Below are positions 1 through 10,799 of a stretch of 64,000 nucleotides of DNA, one piece after another. Each line of letters starts with the position of its first letter. Position 1 is the stretch's first letter. The stretch lies in assembly GCA_050084985.1 (NCBI GenBank), contig JBITNC010000001.1:49600001-49664000 (forward strand), written 5' to 3'. The translations under genes and the position numbers were made by a program. The DNA is from Nageia nagi (Eukaryota > Pinophyta). The notes below the pieces were generated by a model, which searched no databases, was not told where the DNA came from, and saw nothing but the letters and a program-made list of their open reading frames with translations.

Positions 1-229
1 TATTTCTTTGGCTAATAATCTTGTGTTCCATCAGAAAACAAAACATGTAGAAATCTAGGCCCATTTTATCAGGGAGAAGGTTCTTGATGGCATCATACAC
101 TTGGATTATTATCCATCCACCTTGAACTTCATTGATTTGTTCACCAAGCCCTTTCTTGAAGCTCAATTTTGTAAACTTAGAGCTACTATCGAGATGATGA
201 AGTTGCCCTCAAGGGGGAGTGAAGTTTGA
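1..229 (+). pseudogene. Copia pol, RNase H C-terminal end (element A0)
   Basis: This is the 3' end of a Ty1/copia polyprotein of family A. It covers the last part of the RNase H domain and the C-terminal tail. Recognisable residues are the TKHVEI stretch, AHFIREKVLDGIIHLDYYPS, the LFTKP signature common to copia RNase H ends, and a final PSRGSEV before TGA (227-229). An in-frame TAG replaces a codon after HVEI, so the frame is broken. RNase H removes the RNA strand during reverse transcription in the virus-like particle. The rest of the gene lies upstream of the window. It is the duplicate of the end of the pol at 7906-10799. The polypurine-like run AAGGGGGAGTG (211-221) is embedded in the last codons. 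Confidence 0.88.
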
Positions 230-949
230 ATTCTTATGTTGAATTCATGTTTATGATGACAACTTCACCCCTCGAAGGATTTTGTATTGTATGATGTTGA
301 TTTTATTATACACCTTTGTGGTAAGTTCGTTTGTGTGAGGAACTTATTGTACAATTTTTTTAGACAAAAAGATTGGCCAATCTAGCACTATTTAGTTATC
401 CATGTGTGAAGAAATTTATGTGTCTTATAGCACTATTTAGTTATCCATATGTGAGGAACTGTATGTGCATTTTGTTATGCTCTATTTTTTAATAATAATC
501 ATCATATGTTGTGTATACAACAAGTAACTATGAGTTTTAGCTTGTCATTTTTGTGATGACTTATAGTGCACCATTGATTAGTTTATGCTGGCATTTGTTT
601 GATTCATCTATCATTGTTGATATGAATATGTTGCATCTAACTGATCTTGTTATTTGAACTACTTATGACTTGTAGGTTCTTTGAAATTGCAAATTACTTA
701 CTTCGGGTGTGTAGGCTCTTGGAGACTCTTTATGACTTCCAGTTGGATGACTATTTTATGTACACATTGAAACCCATTATGGTTGATGATTGTATTGTAA
801 ACCATTTGTTTAAATGGTAAAGTAAAACTAAATCTTACTTACTTCATAAAGATGTAAAAAGGTTTTATCTCTGATTGTATCTATTTAGAGGAGAACTCTC
901 TTATCTCTATTCTTCTTCTCTCTTATTCATTCTATCTCAATATTGCATT
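230..949 (+). other. 3' untranslated region of element A0
   Basis: Non-coding stretch between the pol stop and the polypurine tract. It holds two diverged copies (about 384-428 and 429-474) of a minisatellite with the core agttatccatgtgtga. The rest is AT-rich and shows no coding sign. The same ~720-bp region follows pol in A1, A2, A3, A5 and A6. Confidence 0.75.
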
Positions 950-958
950 AAGGGGGAG
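950..958 (+). other. Polypurine tract (A0)
   Basis: AAGGGGGAG lies directly against the LTR start (TGTTGGAATG). This is the expected primer site for plus-strand DNA synthesis. A second copy of the motif sits at the pol stop, about 740 bp upstream. Confidence 0.85.
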
Positions 959-1459
959 TGTTGGAATGTATAATGCATTATTGTAAAGGTTTTGTATTAA
1001 TTTTCTTTGTAAATTCACTAATAATTAAGGGTATCACTATATACCTTAAGTATTTAAATGAATATGATAATGTAACTTGTCCTACACTCCATGTCATGAG
1101 CATGCCCCTTAGGTAAAAGGGAGTTGCATGTCATGCCTTTGTACATTGGATAAGAGGGTGATCCAAATAAGGATTTTGGCCTATAAATAGAAGGCTTCCT
1201 CTTTGTGATCATACATCAATTTGTGGAATAAAGTTATGCTATAGGATAGTGTTTAGGAGATGAGATTAGGAGAATTGTAAGAGATTCATTTTTATAAATG
1301 AAGTGAGATTAGTTAGTGGATGTAATCCTAGTTTGAAGAACCACTTTACATATTGAGTTATCTTTGTGAGATTATCTTATTTGAGTAATTTAGATGTGAC
1401 ATTGATATTTATGAGATCTTGGTAATTAAGGGTTGTTTATGTTATAGTTCAATCCTTCA
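959..1459 (+). repeat. Family A LTR (3' LTR of A0)
   Basis: 501-bp LTR starting TGTTGGAATGTATAATGC and ending in CA. A clear TATA box (tataaata) lies at 1192-1199. No primer binding site follows, so this is a 3' LTR and the DNA to its right is flank. It matches 11534-12036 except for two missing single bases. The same LTR occurs on both strands across the window. Confidence 0.92.
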
Positions 1460-2486
1460 AAAGTATTCTAGGAGATATGTTTCAATCTCTTTCTTAACCA
1501 ACACTCAATCTTAGGATGCATCTTTCTTCACTTTTATTGAATATGTTTAGCATCATTATGTAACACCAAGTTATCCATCACAAAATTAGGATGAAACCTA
1601 AGAATTTCATTATAAGATCATGCAAAATATTCCCTAAACTTAGATAAGAGAGATTTTTATTAATTTCTCTTTTTCTCACTTTGCTATACTATGATCTTAA
1701 TCAATTTTGGCTTCTCATTTGAGACAATATTGATGTCCATTATTTCTTCATTAATCATGCTCAATTCAATAGTCAATTGAGGAGGATTTGATAAAACCTC
1801 CAACTCTACCATAAGATTGGATTATTTTAGCCCTAACTTTAGACCAAAAATGGGCTTTTGAGGTAAGTAATTTGAGGTGATTACTAGGTGATGGTTTTAA
1901 AATGCTTACATTGGGGATTTTGGTGGTGCTTTTTATGGGGTGGTGTCAAATTGTACCCCTAAAATCATCAAGAGGCAATTTAAAATTATCCCTCAAAAAA
2001 TACCCTAAAAAGAAAAAAATCAAATGGAAACATACAAGCAAGAAGAAAAATAGATTATGTGGGCAATTTTTAGAGGGCTATTTTTCACCACCCACATATG
2101 TCATAATGAGGCAATTTATAACCACCCCATAAATTGAACTGAAAAAAATCCCACACAAGAAAACTTAAAGGCATGTAACACTTCAGGTTTTTTGAGTTTG
2201 CCAAGGTGAGGGGTAAATGAGAGGAGAGGAAATTTATTTTTTATTTTTAGTTTTGTAAACCCTTTCTCACCATTATAAAATGAACTCTCACTCTCCTACT
2301 TAAGTAGGTACCTTAGTGCATTTGGAAGGAAGTTCTATTGGCATTATGAAGAAGTCCTATGGTTTCTTCATTTGCATTTCTTATTTTTTGCAAATGCAAG
2401 GGGGTAGAGGAGAGGAGATACAAGGCATTTCTCTTGCATTTATTTCTTTTTAGCTGAGGTATTGATGCAATTAGCAAGTACTAGTT
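1460..2486. other. Spacer between LTR and PPR pseudogene, copy 1
   Basis: AT-rich DNA with no recognisable domain. It includes runs rich in tctctttttctc and a short open stretch at 1902-2132 that has no family resemblance. It is not copia internal sequence, because no PBS or gag follows the LTR. It is nearly identical to 12037-13064. Confidence 0.6.
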
Positions 2487-3326
2487 TGTATTTTTTATTA
2501 CATGTTCATGCCTTGTATTCTTTTGTATTTTGCATACATGTCTTATGATTTTTTTCATTTAGTGTGTATCTCATGAAACTATGTTTGCATCATGCATATT
2601 GTTAAATAATTCCCAAGCCTTATATATTGTACCATGTGTTGCATAAATATCTTAGGGCCTTTTTTAGAAAACTTATTTTTCTCATATCCTACAATCATTG
2701 CATACCATGAAATTGTGTTGCATCATTTTTCTTATCAAATAATTTCAAGGCCTTATGTATTCTTCCATATTTTGCATACATGTATTAGGGATTTAAAAAA
2801 AAAAACATATGTTGTATGTATTGTTCCACAATTTGCATACATATCTATTAGGACATTCAAAACTATAACATTCAATTTATAAGCACCATGTAGACACATC
2901 CACATGCCCAATTTAGGTTTATGGGTATTTTGGTAATGAAATTAAAAGCTCCCTCAAGATAACCTGCATGATCAAGTATCTAGGGCATTTTCATAAAACC
3001 CATTTTGTGCATATGCATAAATTACCATATTCCTACATTCTCTATGTCCTTTTTAGAAAACCCATGGTGGAACATGTTGGAATCAGTTCACATTCATCAC
3101 AATAATGTCCCTTGCAACAATATTAGAGATAAAATTGGTTATGGTATGGAAATAATTGCACACTCAGGGTTTTTCATAAGTCTAACAATAGTTTCAAGGG
3201 GATTCTTTAACAACCCAAACATATTCTTAAGAAACCCATTTTGTACATATGCACAAATTCACCCATTCCTGAATTCTCATTTTATTTACAAGCACCCAAC
3301 AAATATATCCACACATCCAATTTAGG
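2487..3326 (-). pseudogene. Decayed PPR (pentatricopeptide repeat) gene fragment, copy 1
   Basis: Near-identical copy of the pseudogene at 13065-13905, where the motifs are described. On this copy a single T missing at about 2718 breaks the best-preserved repeat (MYAKYGRIHKALKLFD followed by NTISWYAMIAGY), so it no longer reads through. PPR proteins bind RNA in plastids or mitochondria. This fragment has stops and frameshifts throughout and cannot make one. Family assignment rests on several motifs in the right order, not on a search. Confidence 0.62.
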
Positions 3327-3340
3327 TTTTATGGGCATCT

Positions 3341-3543
3341 TGTGGAAAGTTTGCCTTCAATTTCATCTTTAGCTTGTGCATTTAGATTTGATGGGTCCAT
3401 TTCAGACTAAGTCATTTAGGGGAGAATCTTATGTCTTAAAATTCATCAATGAATTTACTAGGATGAATTTTGGCTATCTACTTGAGCATAAGGATCAAAC
3501 CTTTGATATTTTTATAAATTTCAAGGCCTTAGTTGAAAATTAG
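3341..3543 (+). pseudogene. Copia integrase fragment, cut at duplication junction
   Basis: Part of a family A polyprotein. It begins with the pre-integrase words GLPSIS, then has an internal deletion that brings in the LVHLDLMGPFQTKS block, followed by NFGYLLEHKDQTFD and KALVEN. It stops at ttag (3540-3543), where the sequence jumps to the end of an LTR. It corresponds to the first ~200 bp of A2 (13920-14122). Confidence 0.85.
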
Positions 3544-3573
3544 GATTGTATTCTTTATAGGTCAATCCCTTCA
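3544..3573 (+). repeat. LTR U5 remnant
   Basis: Last ~30 bp of a family A LTR ending in CA, directly followed by TTTGGTATC of the PBS. The sequence ttctttataggtcaatcc is shared with the end of the LTR at 17048-17548. Confidence 0.8.
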
Positions 3574-3575
3574 TT

Positions 3576-3587
3576 TGGTATCAGATC
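3576..3587 (+). other. Primer binding site (tRNA-iMet type)
   Basis: TGGTATCAGATC, one mismatch from the usual plant copia site TGGTATCAGAGC, which pairs with the 3' end of initiator methionine tRNA. Minus-strand DNA synthesis starts here. It lies 2 bp after the LTR end. Confidence 0.85.
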
Positions 3588-3677
3588 TTGGTGTGGAAGC
3601 TCCTCTTAATATTTTTGGAGGTTCTTCATCCTTCATCCTTCTTCATCATCTTTGGAGGTTTACTTTTCTTATTTGAG

Positions 3678-6446
3678 GTAAACACAAAATAAGTATAAAT
3701 TCCTTCCTCCTTGATTAATGTTTTTTATTATTTTATTATAAATACTAACAATAAATTCATGTTAGTTCATTCTTTTTGCAAAATATGGCTAAAATAGTAA
3801 TATGATGCATTTTTTGATACTAACTCTAGTGAAGCATATTGCTAATTTTTTTATTAAAGAGGTTAGTATACAAAAAAATGCAATTGTGTTCTTAAAAAAA
3901 AAACCATTTATTATTGAATAAATGAAGGGGATCCCTCATTTTAAAATAATGAGAAGTTTTTTTTTTTTTTTTTTTGCTACATAAAGTTATTTTTTTATTA
4001 AAGAAGTAATAAAGAAACTATTTTTCAAAAAAAAAATACCAATGTTATGTTTTTTTTATGCAAAATAATGGAGGCAATTTTTTTTTTTTTAAATTATATA
4101 TGATATTTGACTATTACAAATCAAGAAGAGGCAGCTAGTTTTTGGAGGCATTTTTTGGGCTTTATGCTATCCTGTGCACCATGCAACCACACCCTCATCA
4201 TTTGAAAGAATAACTTTTTTTTCTCTTCTTCTTTCCCCTACACTTTGAATCCTCCACCATTGCATTAGTAAAAACCCCTCTTCTATTTTTGACTACACCA
4301 CGTTGAACCCCTACCACCTCATTGTATCTCAGGTAAGTTGTGCCCTTGTTTTCTTTTTGTGTGTTTTTTAGGTCTATTGTAATGCATGTGATATTTGCCT
4401 ACCAATCGATCTCAAACCCTCCTTTACCGTAACAACCACTTTTGCCTCTCTATCTTTTAATGACCTCTCCCTACTCTTAAGGACCCTTTCCCCTCTTGCT
4501 TGATGGTGGCAGAATCTTGTGTAGTGGTGGTAACCTGCTTAGCAGAGATCTCCTCCTTTGTAGTGGCTTCCTCCCCTATGACATGGTTTCTCCACCCCTT
4601 CTTTGGCATGGTTGCTCCTGACTCCTCTACTGCTTCCTTTGCTCCTTCATCCCTCCTCTTTCTAGATGTGTTGTTTCTTAAAAAAAAAAAAAAAACTACC
4701 CCCTCCTTCTTTTTTCATTTGGTTAGTATCATTTAATGCTCATTTATTTTCTAAGTTTTTTTTCTTTTGGATTGCTTGCATGTTTTATAAAAAAATATAG
4801 GGGAGCCATCATTTTAACTTGTTAATGCACCTAAAAGCACTAAGTTTCTTGTCAAAAGGATACTCCAAATTTAAAGCATCCTACCTTGCCCATCATGAAT
4901 TTCTCTTAAATTGCATTGGAATGCGTAGAGGGTAAAATGTGTTGAGTAAAAAGTTATCATTCCTCTTAAATGCCTTTCTTTTTTAGAAAAATGTAGTAAG
5001 TTTTTTTAAACAAATTTTTAAATTGCTGGTCCTTTAAGCTTTTTAGGCATTTTTTTAAGGTTTAAAATAATAATACAAATAAAAAAAAATTAGCACTTGC
5101 TTTGATCAACATAGTGTTAGTACTTTCTAAAAGCATCTCTGCTAAGTGTTTAAAGTGAATAAAAAGGGAGACAAATTATTTGAAGAATCATAATTTTTTG
5201 GCATGCTAAAGTACTTAATAGTAAAATGTGAAAAATTTTTACTTTGGTAAAAATACATTTTTTAGTACTTACAAAAATTAAAATTGCATTTTTTTTCTCT
5301 TGATAAATATGGAGTAATTTTTTACCTCCATAAATACTTAGGTTTTTTAAGGTAAACTAGCATGCTATTTTTAGGGATCATATTGCTTTAAGCCTTATTT
5401 TATTAAGTAAAAAAGGGGAAATTTTTTATGAAATTTTACTTAAAATTTTAGATCCTTATGTAAGTAGAGCATGTCTATTACCTAGATTTTAAATGTTTAC
5501 CTTGATAAAACTCTTATGCAAAAAAGGACTCATGCAAATTATGGAGATGATGCATGCCCTCTAAATATTTTTTTATGCAAAGTTATAAATAAACTTGTGC
5601 AAAATATGGACTATTATAAAGATGTTCTTTAGGGGTTAGTAAACAAAACCCATTGTACTCTTAAAGGTTTCAAGTTATTGATGGATGATGTTTCATTTTT
5701 ACACACTTTACTTTATATTTTGCATCTTTGCTTTATTTATTTATGCAAAAATCATAAACATTGAATGTAAACCCCTAAAATGAACACATTTGCATGTACA
5801 TTCTATAACATGCCTTATTTAGGGAGCCACGAAATGAGGACAAGGCAAACTAGAGCCTTCAATTTGAAAATCCAAATGGTGAAAAGTCTTGTACTTCTTA
5901 ATTTCCCCTAAGTCCTCTGTTGGTCTGAGTATAACTCTAATAGGTGGATAAGCATATGTGTAGTGATACCACATATCTGCATGTCCATTCAGGGATTATC
6001 CTGATAACCTAGGAGGAAAACTTGAAACTTAATCAAGATTAATAATTTGGCTAATCTAGCATACATCACAACCTTGGAAAATAGTAGGTACTCCTCCTTG
6101 TGAGAGTATATTACTACCCAAGGCTAACTGCTTGAGGATTGGTAGTACCTGGGCTCCACCTTATAGGCGTTTAGGTGAAGGCCTAATTTTAAAAAAGAAA
6201 ACAAGCCTCAACATTATCCCTCTAATATTGTACTTGGTGATAACAAAAATGTTAGATACATGGGATGTATTATGAGTTTCTATTGTAAACATTTGCACAT
6301 GTGAACTTTATTTAAAGTATATTTTTTAATTAAATTTAACATGTATAATTAATTTACTTGAATAAATCTAATATATGTATGGATAATTAAAACATTGTTC
6401 TAGATTACATGCTTACAAAGGTGAACATTTTCACATTCTTATGTAG
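3678..6446 (+). other. Putative 5'-UTR intron in A1 leader (2769 bp)
   Basis: The leader contains ttgag followed by GTAAAC at 3678 and ttcttatgtAG ending at 6446. The gag start CAAATGGGAG follows at once. A4, A5 and A6 have the same layout with segments of 2855, 2681 (after removing A6) and 2767 bp. The interior is very AT- and T-rich, as in plant introns. A C/T-rich core (about 4190-4720) differs in sequence between copies. The outer parts are conserved, for example the ggtggataagcatatgtgtag block near 5940. Splicing is an inference from the boundary motifs and their conservation. The alternative is simply a long untranslated leader. Confidence 0.5.
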
Positions 6447-6449
6447 CAA

Positions 6450-7905
6450 ATGGGAGACACCTTCTTACCCAAGCACATTCTCAATGATTCCAACTTTGGT
6501 ATTTAGGATCCTCGAATGAGAACTGAATTGCAGGCAAGAAAGCTTTAGCAAAGAGTTAATAAAAACCTTGTTGCTCCTACAGATGAGAAGACACTTGAGG
6601 CATACAACACAAAGAATGAATTGAAAACATCCATGATTTTCTATACAATTTCAAATGAAGTGCTCCTTTTGATTTTGTCATCAACCTCAGAAAAGGGAGC
6701 TTGAGATAAGCTCAAGAAAATTTACCTTGTATCTATTGGAATGTATAATGCATTATTGTAAAGGTTATGTAATAATCTTCTATGTTAGTTTACTAATACT
6801 TAAGGGTATAATTTGATACCTTAAGTATTTAAATAAATATGATAATGAAACTTATCCTACACTCTATGCCATGAGCATGCCCCTTGGGTAAAAGGATGTG
6901 CATGTCATGCTTTTGTACATTGGATAAAAGGGTGATCCAAAGAGGGATTTTGGCCTATAAATAGAAGGCTCCCTCTTTGTGATCACACACCAAGTTATGG
7001 AGTAAATTTATCCTATAGGATAGTGTTTAGAAGAAAAGTTTAAGAGGATTATAAGAGATTCATGTTTGTGAAAGAAGTGAGATCTAGTTAGTGGATGTAC
7101 TCATAGTTGGAGGAACCACTTACATCTTGTGTTATCTTTGTGAGATTTCTTTTTGAGTTTATTAGATGTGTATTGTGAGCTTTCAAGAGATCTTAGTTGT
7201 TTAGAAATTATCTTATTAGTGTTAGTTTCTTTAGGATCTAATTTTTTTAATAAGGTTCACCATTCTCCAAAAGTTGCTTCAATCTCATCAAGAATAAGAT
7301 AAAAATGTTGCCATCTACTTGAACAAAATCATTAACCTTAAGACCCAAATTGTTGCTTGTGTGTGCAATTGGATCAACGATGAGTTCATAGTCTTCATCA
7401 TTATCCAAATATTTTCTTCAAAATTTAGTAACTTTATGACTATAATTGAGACTAGGGTTGATGATGAAGAAGAAGTCTTCTCCCATGAGAACCTTTCAAG
7501 ACTCTTTTTGAAGCATGAAGAAAATCTTAATAAAAAGGTGTTGATATCTTCTCCAAAGGATAATAATGTTTCTATAGGAGCAACCAAAACTTATTTCAAG
7601 AAAAAGTTCAATCATCATAAAAAACCTTATTCTTCCTTTTCCAAGAAGTTTGAGAAAAGGGGCAACAATAACAATAACAAAAACTACTAATTCAAGCAAA
7701 GAGATGGAAAAGGCAAGGTAGCCAAACCAAATCCCATGGCAAAGTTTGATAGAAGTTGTAACTTTTGTGGCATCCATGTTCACAAATAATTTTATTTCTA
7801 TAAAAAGAAAAGAATAAGGGTAATGGAATTGTAAAGAAATTCAAAAGGAAGAAGAACATAAAATCTAGACTTGTTGTTGGACTCTACTCCATGTTTTGCT
7901 CTTTT
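6450..7905 (+). pseudogene. Copia gag, family A (A1), split by a solo LTR
   Basis: Capsid-like polyprotein start. The ATG at 6450 follows CAAATGGGAG, conserved in all copies. Readable parts are MGDTFLPKHILNDSNFGI, then TELQARKL and ISNEVLLLILSSTSEKGA. Trp codons have become TAG or TGA. The 500-bp solo LTR at 6734-7233 interrupts it. After the LTR come IYLNKIINLK..., the UBN2-type core, the KKKFNHHKKPYSSFSKKFEKRG basic linker, an Asn-rich run, and a zinc knuckle (CNFCGIHVHK) whose last Cys is lost. The product would pack retrotransposon RNA; here it is dead. Confidence 0.85.
6734..7233 (+). mobile_element. Solo LTR of family A inside A1 gag
   Basis: 500-bp LTR (its first bases now TATTGGAATG) with TATA box and no internal sequence. 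The flanks gtatc (6729-6733) and ggatc (7234-7238) both differ by one base from ggttc, the sequence found at this gag position in A4. They are therefore a decayed 5-bp target duplication. gag continues in register on both sides. Solo LTRs arise by recombination between the two LTRs of a full element. Confidence 0.85.
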
Positions 7906-10799
7906 TTGACTGATTAGATTGTTGAATATAGATGCACTAATGACCTATGCTTTGAAAATAATAAGTTTGAAATTTTTTATAAGTATAAGAAAGATGCTTT
8001 GTGATAGGTGATAATTCAATCCTTAAATTCCAAGGAAGTGGGAGTGTGATGATTCACCAAAAGGTTCTTGAGAATGTGCTCTATGTTCTTAACTCAAGAT
8101 TAACCTCCTCTTCGTGATTCAAGTTGTAAAAAAAATGTTATTCATTTGAGTTTAACTCACACTTCTAGTGCATTAAGAATGGAATTTTCATGTTGGTTAA
8201 AGGATCAATGAAAGATGATCTTTACATTATGGATCAAGTCCCAACAAAGATGTGTCTTTCTACAAATATGTGTTTTAGAAGCAATCTTTAGCACCAATGT
8301 TTAGGGCACCTTAACCATAAGAGTATTCAAGTCATGAAAGATCAAGAACTTATGGAAGGTTTGCCTTCAATTTCACCTTCAATTGGTCTATGTTAGAAGT
8401 GCATCCTAAGCAAAATGAATAGACAAAGGTTTGAAAAAGATAAGGCAACAAGAGCATCTCAACCTTTTTAACTTATACATTTAAGTTTGATGGATCCATT
8501 TTAGACTTAGTCCCTTAGGGGAGCATATTATATCTTTACCTTCATTGATAACTTTAGTAGGATGACTTTTGGCTATCTACTTGAGCACAAGGATCAAACC
8601 TTTGAAAGTTTTAAGAATTTTAAGGTCTTAGTTGAAAATCAAACTAACCTTAATATCAAGATGTTGAGATCAGATAATGGGGGAGAATATAATAGTAATG
8701 AGTTCAATATTATTATGCTAAGTATGAATTCCTTAGAAAAATGATGTTGTCAAAAGAAAAAATAGGATAATTATAGAGATGGCTATATGCATGTTGGATA
8801 ATCTTTCTATTTTCTTATGGGCTGAAGCTATGAGCACTGCTATTTTCACTATGAATAGGTGTCTCAAAAAAACCATTCAAGGTAAAACTCCTTTTGAGGC
8901 ATGGTCAAGAAGAAAGCCTAACATTTCTCACCTTAGGGTGTTTGGTTGTAAAGCATTATCCTATATTATTTCTAAGAAAAGAAAAAAGTTGGACAAAAGA
9001 GATGAAAAATGCATCTTTATGGGTTATGATAGTCAACATAGAGGTTACAGGATCTACTCTCCATCCCATAAAGGAGTATTCATTTCAAGGGATGTAAAGT
9101 TCAATGAACTTCTTGAAGAATCTAATTCTAATGAGGATGTTCATGATCCAGATGACTCATTAGTTGCACCTAGCTGGTTGGATATTAATGAAGACAAGTC
9201 ATATCAGGAGTAAAATTCTCCAATAAAAAGGGTAACAAGGAGCATGAACTTGAACAAATCCTTATTTTCCAAGATTGAAAATAAGCATGAGACCTCATAT
9301 TTCAAATAAGCTTCCAAACATAAGTGTTGGATGGAAGACATGAAAGTAGAGTATGAGGTGCTTATGAAAAATAGAACTTGGAACTTGGTTCCTTATCCAA
9401 ATGAGAAAAATATGATTGATAATAAGTGGATCTACAAGGTCAAGTACAATTAATTGGAGATATTTAGAAATACAAAGCAAGGTTAGTAGCTAAAGGTTTT
9501 GCTCAGAAATATGGTGTAGATTATGAGAAAACCTTTGCTCCCATGGCAAAGATGTCTACTGTGAGAATTATCCTTCCTTTTTCTACAACTCAAAGATATA
9601 AAGTTTTTTAACTTAATGTCAAGAGTGTATTTTTCAATGATGAATTACATGTGAAAATATTCATGAATATACCAAAAAATTTATTATAGAATGCAAATAA
9701 CTTTTTGTGTGGAAGCTAAAGAAGTAATTGTATGGACTTAAGCAAGCACCTTGAGCTTGGTACAAAAAGATTTTAGGGTACTTTATAGATATTGGATTCT
9801 CAAAATGCTTTTTTGACTCTAATCTATATGTGCTCAACCAAGTAAAAAATGTGGTATTGATTCTTATTTATGTGGATGATCTTTTGATAATAGGGAACAA
9901 TGATGAAATCATTTAAGAGTGCATATTCAAACATAAGGCAACATTTGAAATGACTAATCTTAATCTCTTGCACTACTACCTTGGAATGAAAGTATACCAA
10001 TATAAGGATTTTACTTATCTTAGTCAATCTAAGTATATATCAAACATCTTGCAAAAGTTTGGAAATAAGGAGTGTAGATATGTTGCAATCCTGTCTCTCC
10101 TAAAATCACTGTATTCCTAAGCTCTAACTCTTAGTTGGTTGATGCTACAACTTACAAGCAATTAATTGGTAGTATTTTGTATTTGACTATTTTCAGGCTA
10201 GATATTACCTTTGCAATGAATTTGATGGCATGATTCATGCAAAAATCATATGTTGAACACCTCAATGTTGTTAAGCAAATCTTGAGGTATTTTATGTTTC
10301 TTTCATTTGTTCTCTCTAGATTTTTAGATTTTGACTATGAGGGAGATATAAATGATAGAAAATCAAATTTTGCATATATATTTAGCATTTGTTCAGGTGC
10401 TATCTCTTAGGCATCCAAGAAGCAACCTACTATTTCTCTTTCTACCATATAAGCTGAATACCAAGCCATGTATATTGTAGCCTAGGAAGCTATTTGGCTA
10501 AGGCATATTCTAAAAGAAATTAGGTATGAGCAATTTGGCCTATTTTTTATTTCTTTAGACAATCAATCAACTATTTCTTTGGCTAATAATCTTGTGTTCC
10601 ATCAGAAAACAAAACATGTAGAAATCTAGGCCCATTTTATCAGGGAGAAGGTTCTTGATGGCATCATACACTTGGATTATTATCCATCCACCTTGAACTT
10701 CATTGATTTGTTCACCAAGCCCTTTCTTGAAGCTCAATTTTGTAAACTTAGGCTACTATCGAGATGATGAAGTTGCCCTCAAGGGGGAGTGAAGTTTGA
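7906..10799 (+). pseudogene. Copia pol, family A (A1): protease, integrase, RT, RNase H
   Basis: Order of domains is that of Ty1/copia. Protease (7905-8190) has E-Y-R in place of D-S-G. The pre-integrase His/Cys region is at 8220-8460. The integrase core (8470-9200) contains RSDNGGEYNSNEF, but the catalytic Glu codon is AAA (Lys) at 8752-8754 in VVKRKNR. The linker with KKCIFMGY-type motifs follows. RT (9330-10070) keeps YVDD (9869-9880). RNase H (10150-10799) ends LFTKP...PSRGSEV with TGA at 10797-10799. Stops and frameshifts occur in every domain. The longest clean segment is the integrase tail at 8779-9213. Confidence 0.9.

Larger units (their letters stand above)
1..3543 (+). repeat. Long direct repeat, copy 1 (tandem-duplication end)
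   Basis: This stretch matches 10572-14122 almost base for base. It contains an RNase H end, a 3' UTR, a complete LTR, a spacer with a PPR pseudogene, and a piece of copia integrase. Identity stops at the shared tetranucleotide ttag (3540-3543). There copy 1 switches to an LTR end plus primer binding site, while copy 2 continues through integrase. By eye I count about six or seven substitutions. Nine single-base deletions lie in copy 1 and one in copy 2. The simplest reading is a tandem duplication with a unit of about 10,579 bp whose first copy starts upstream of this window. A false duplication in the assembly is the main alternative. Confidence 0.93.

Noticed and set aside
1902-2132. Open stretch of 76 codons on the plus strand
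   Set aside because: Low-complexity Lys-rich translation, no family resemblance, and no equally clear frame in the near-identical copy at about 12480.
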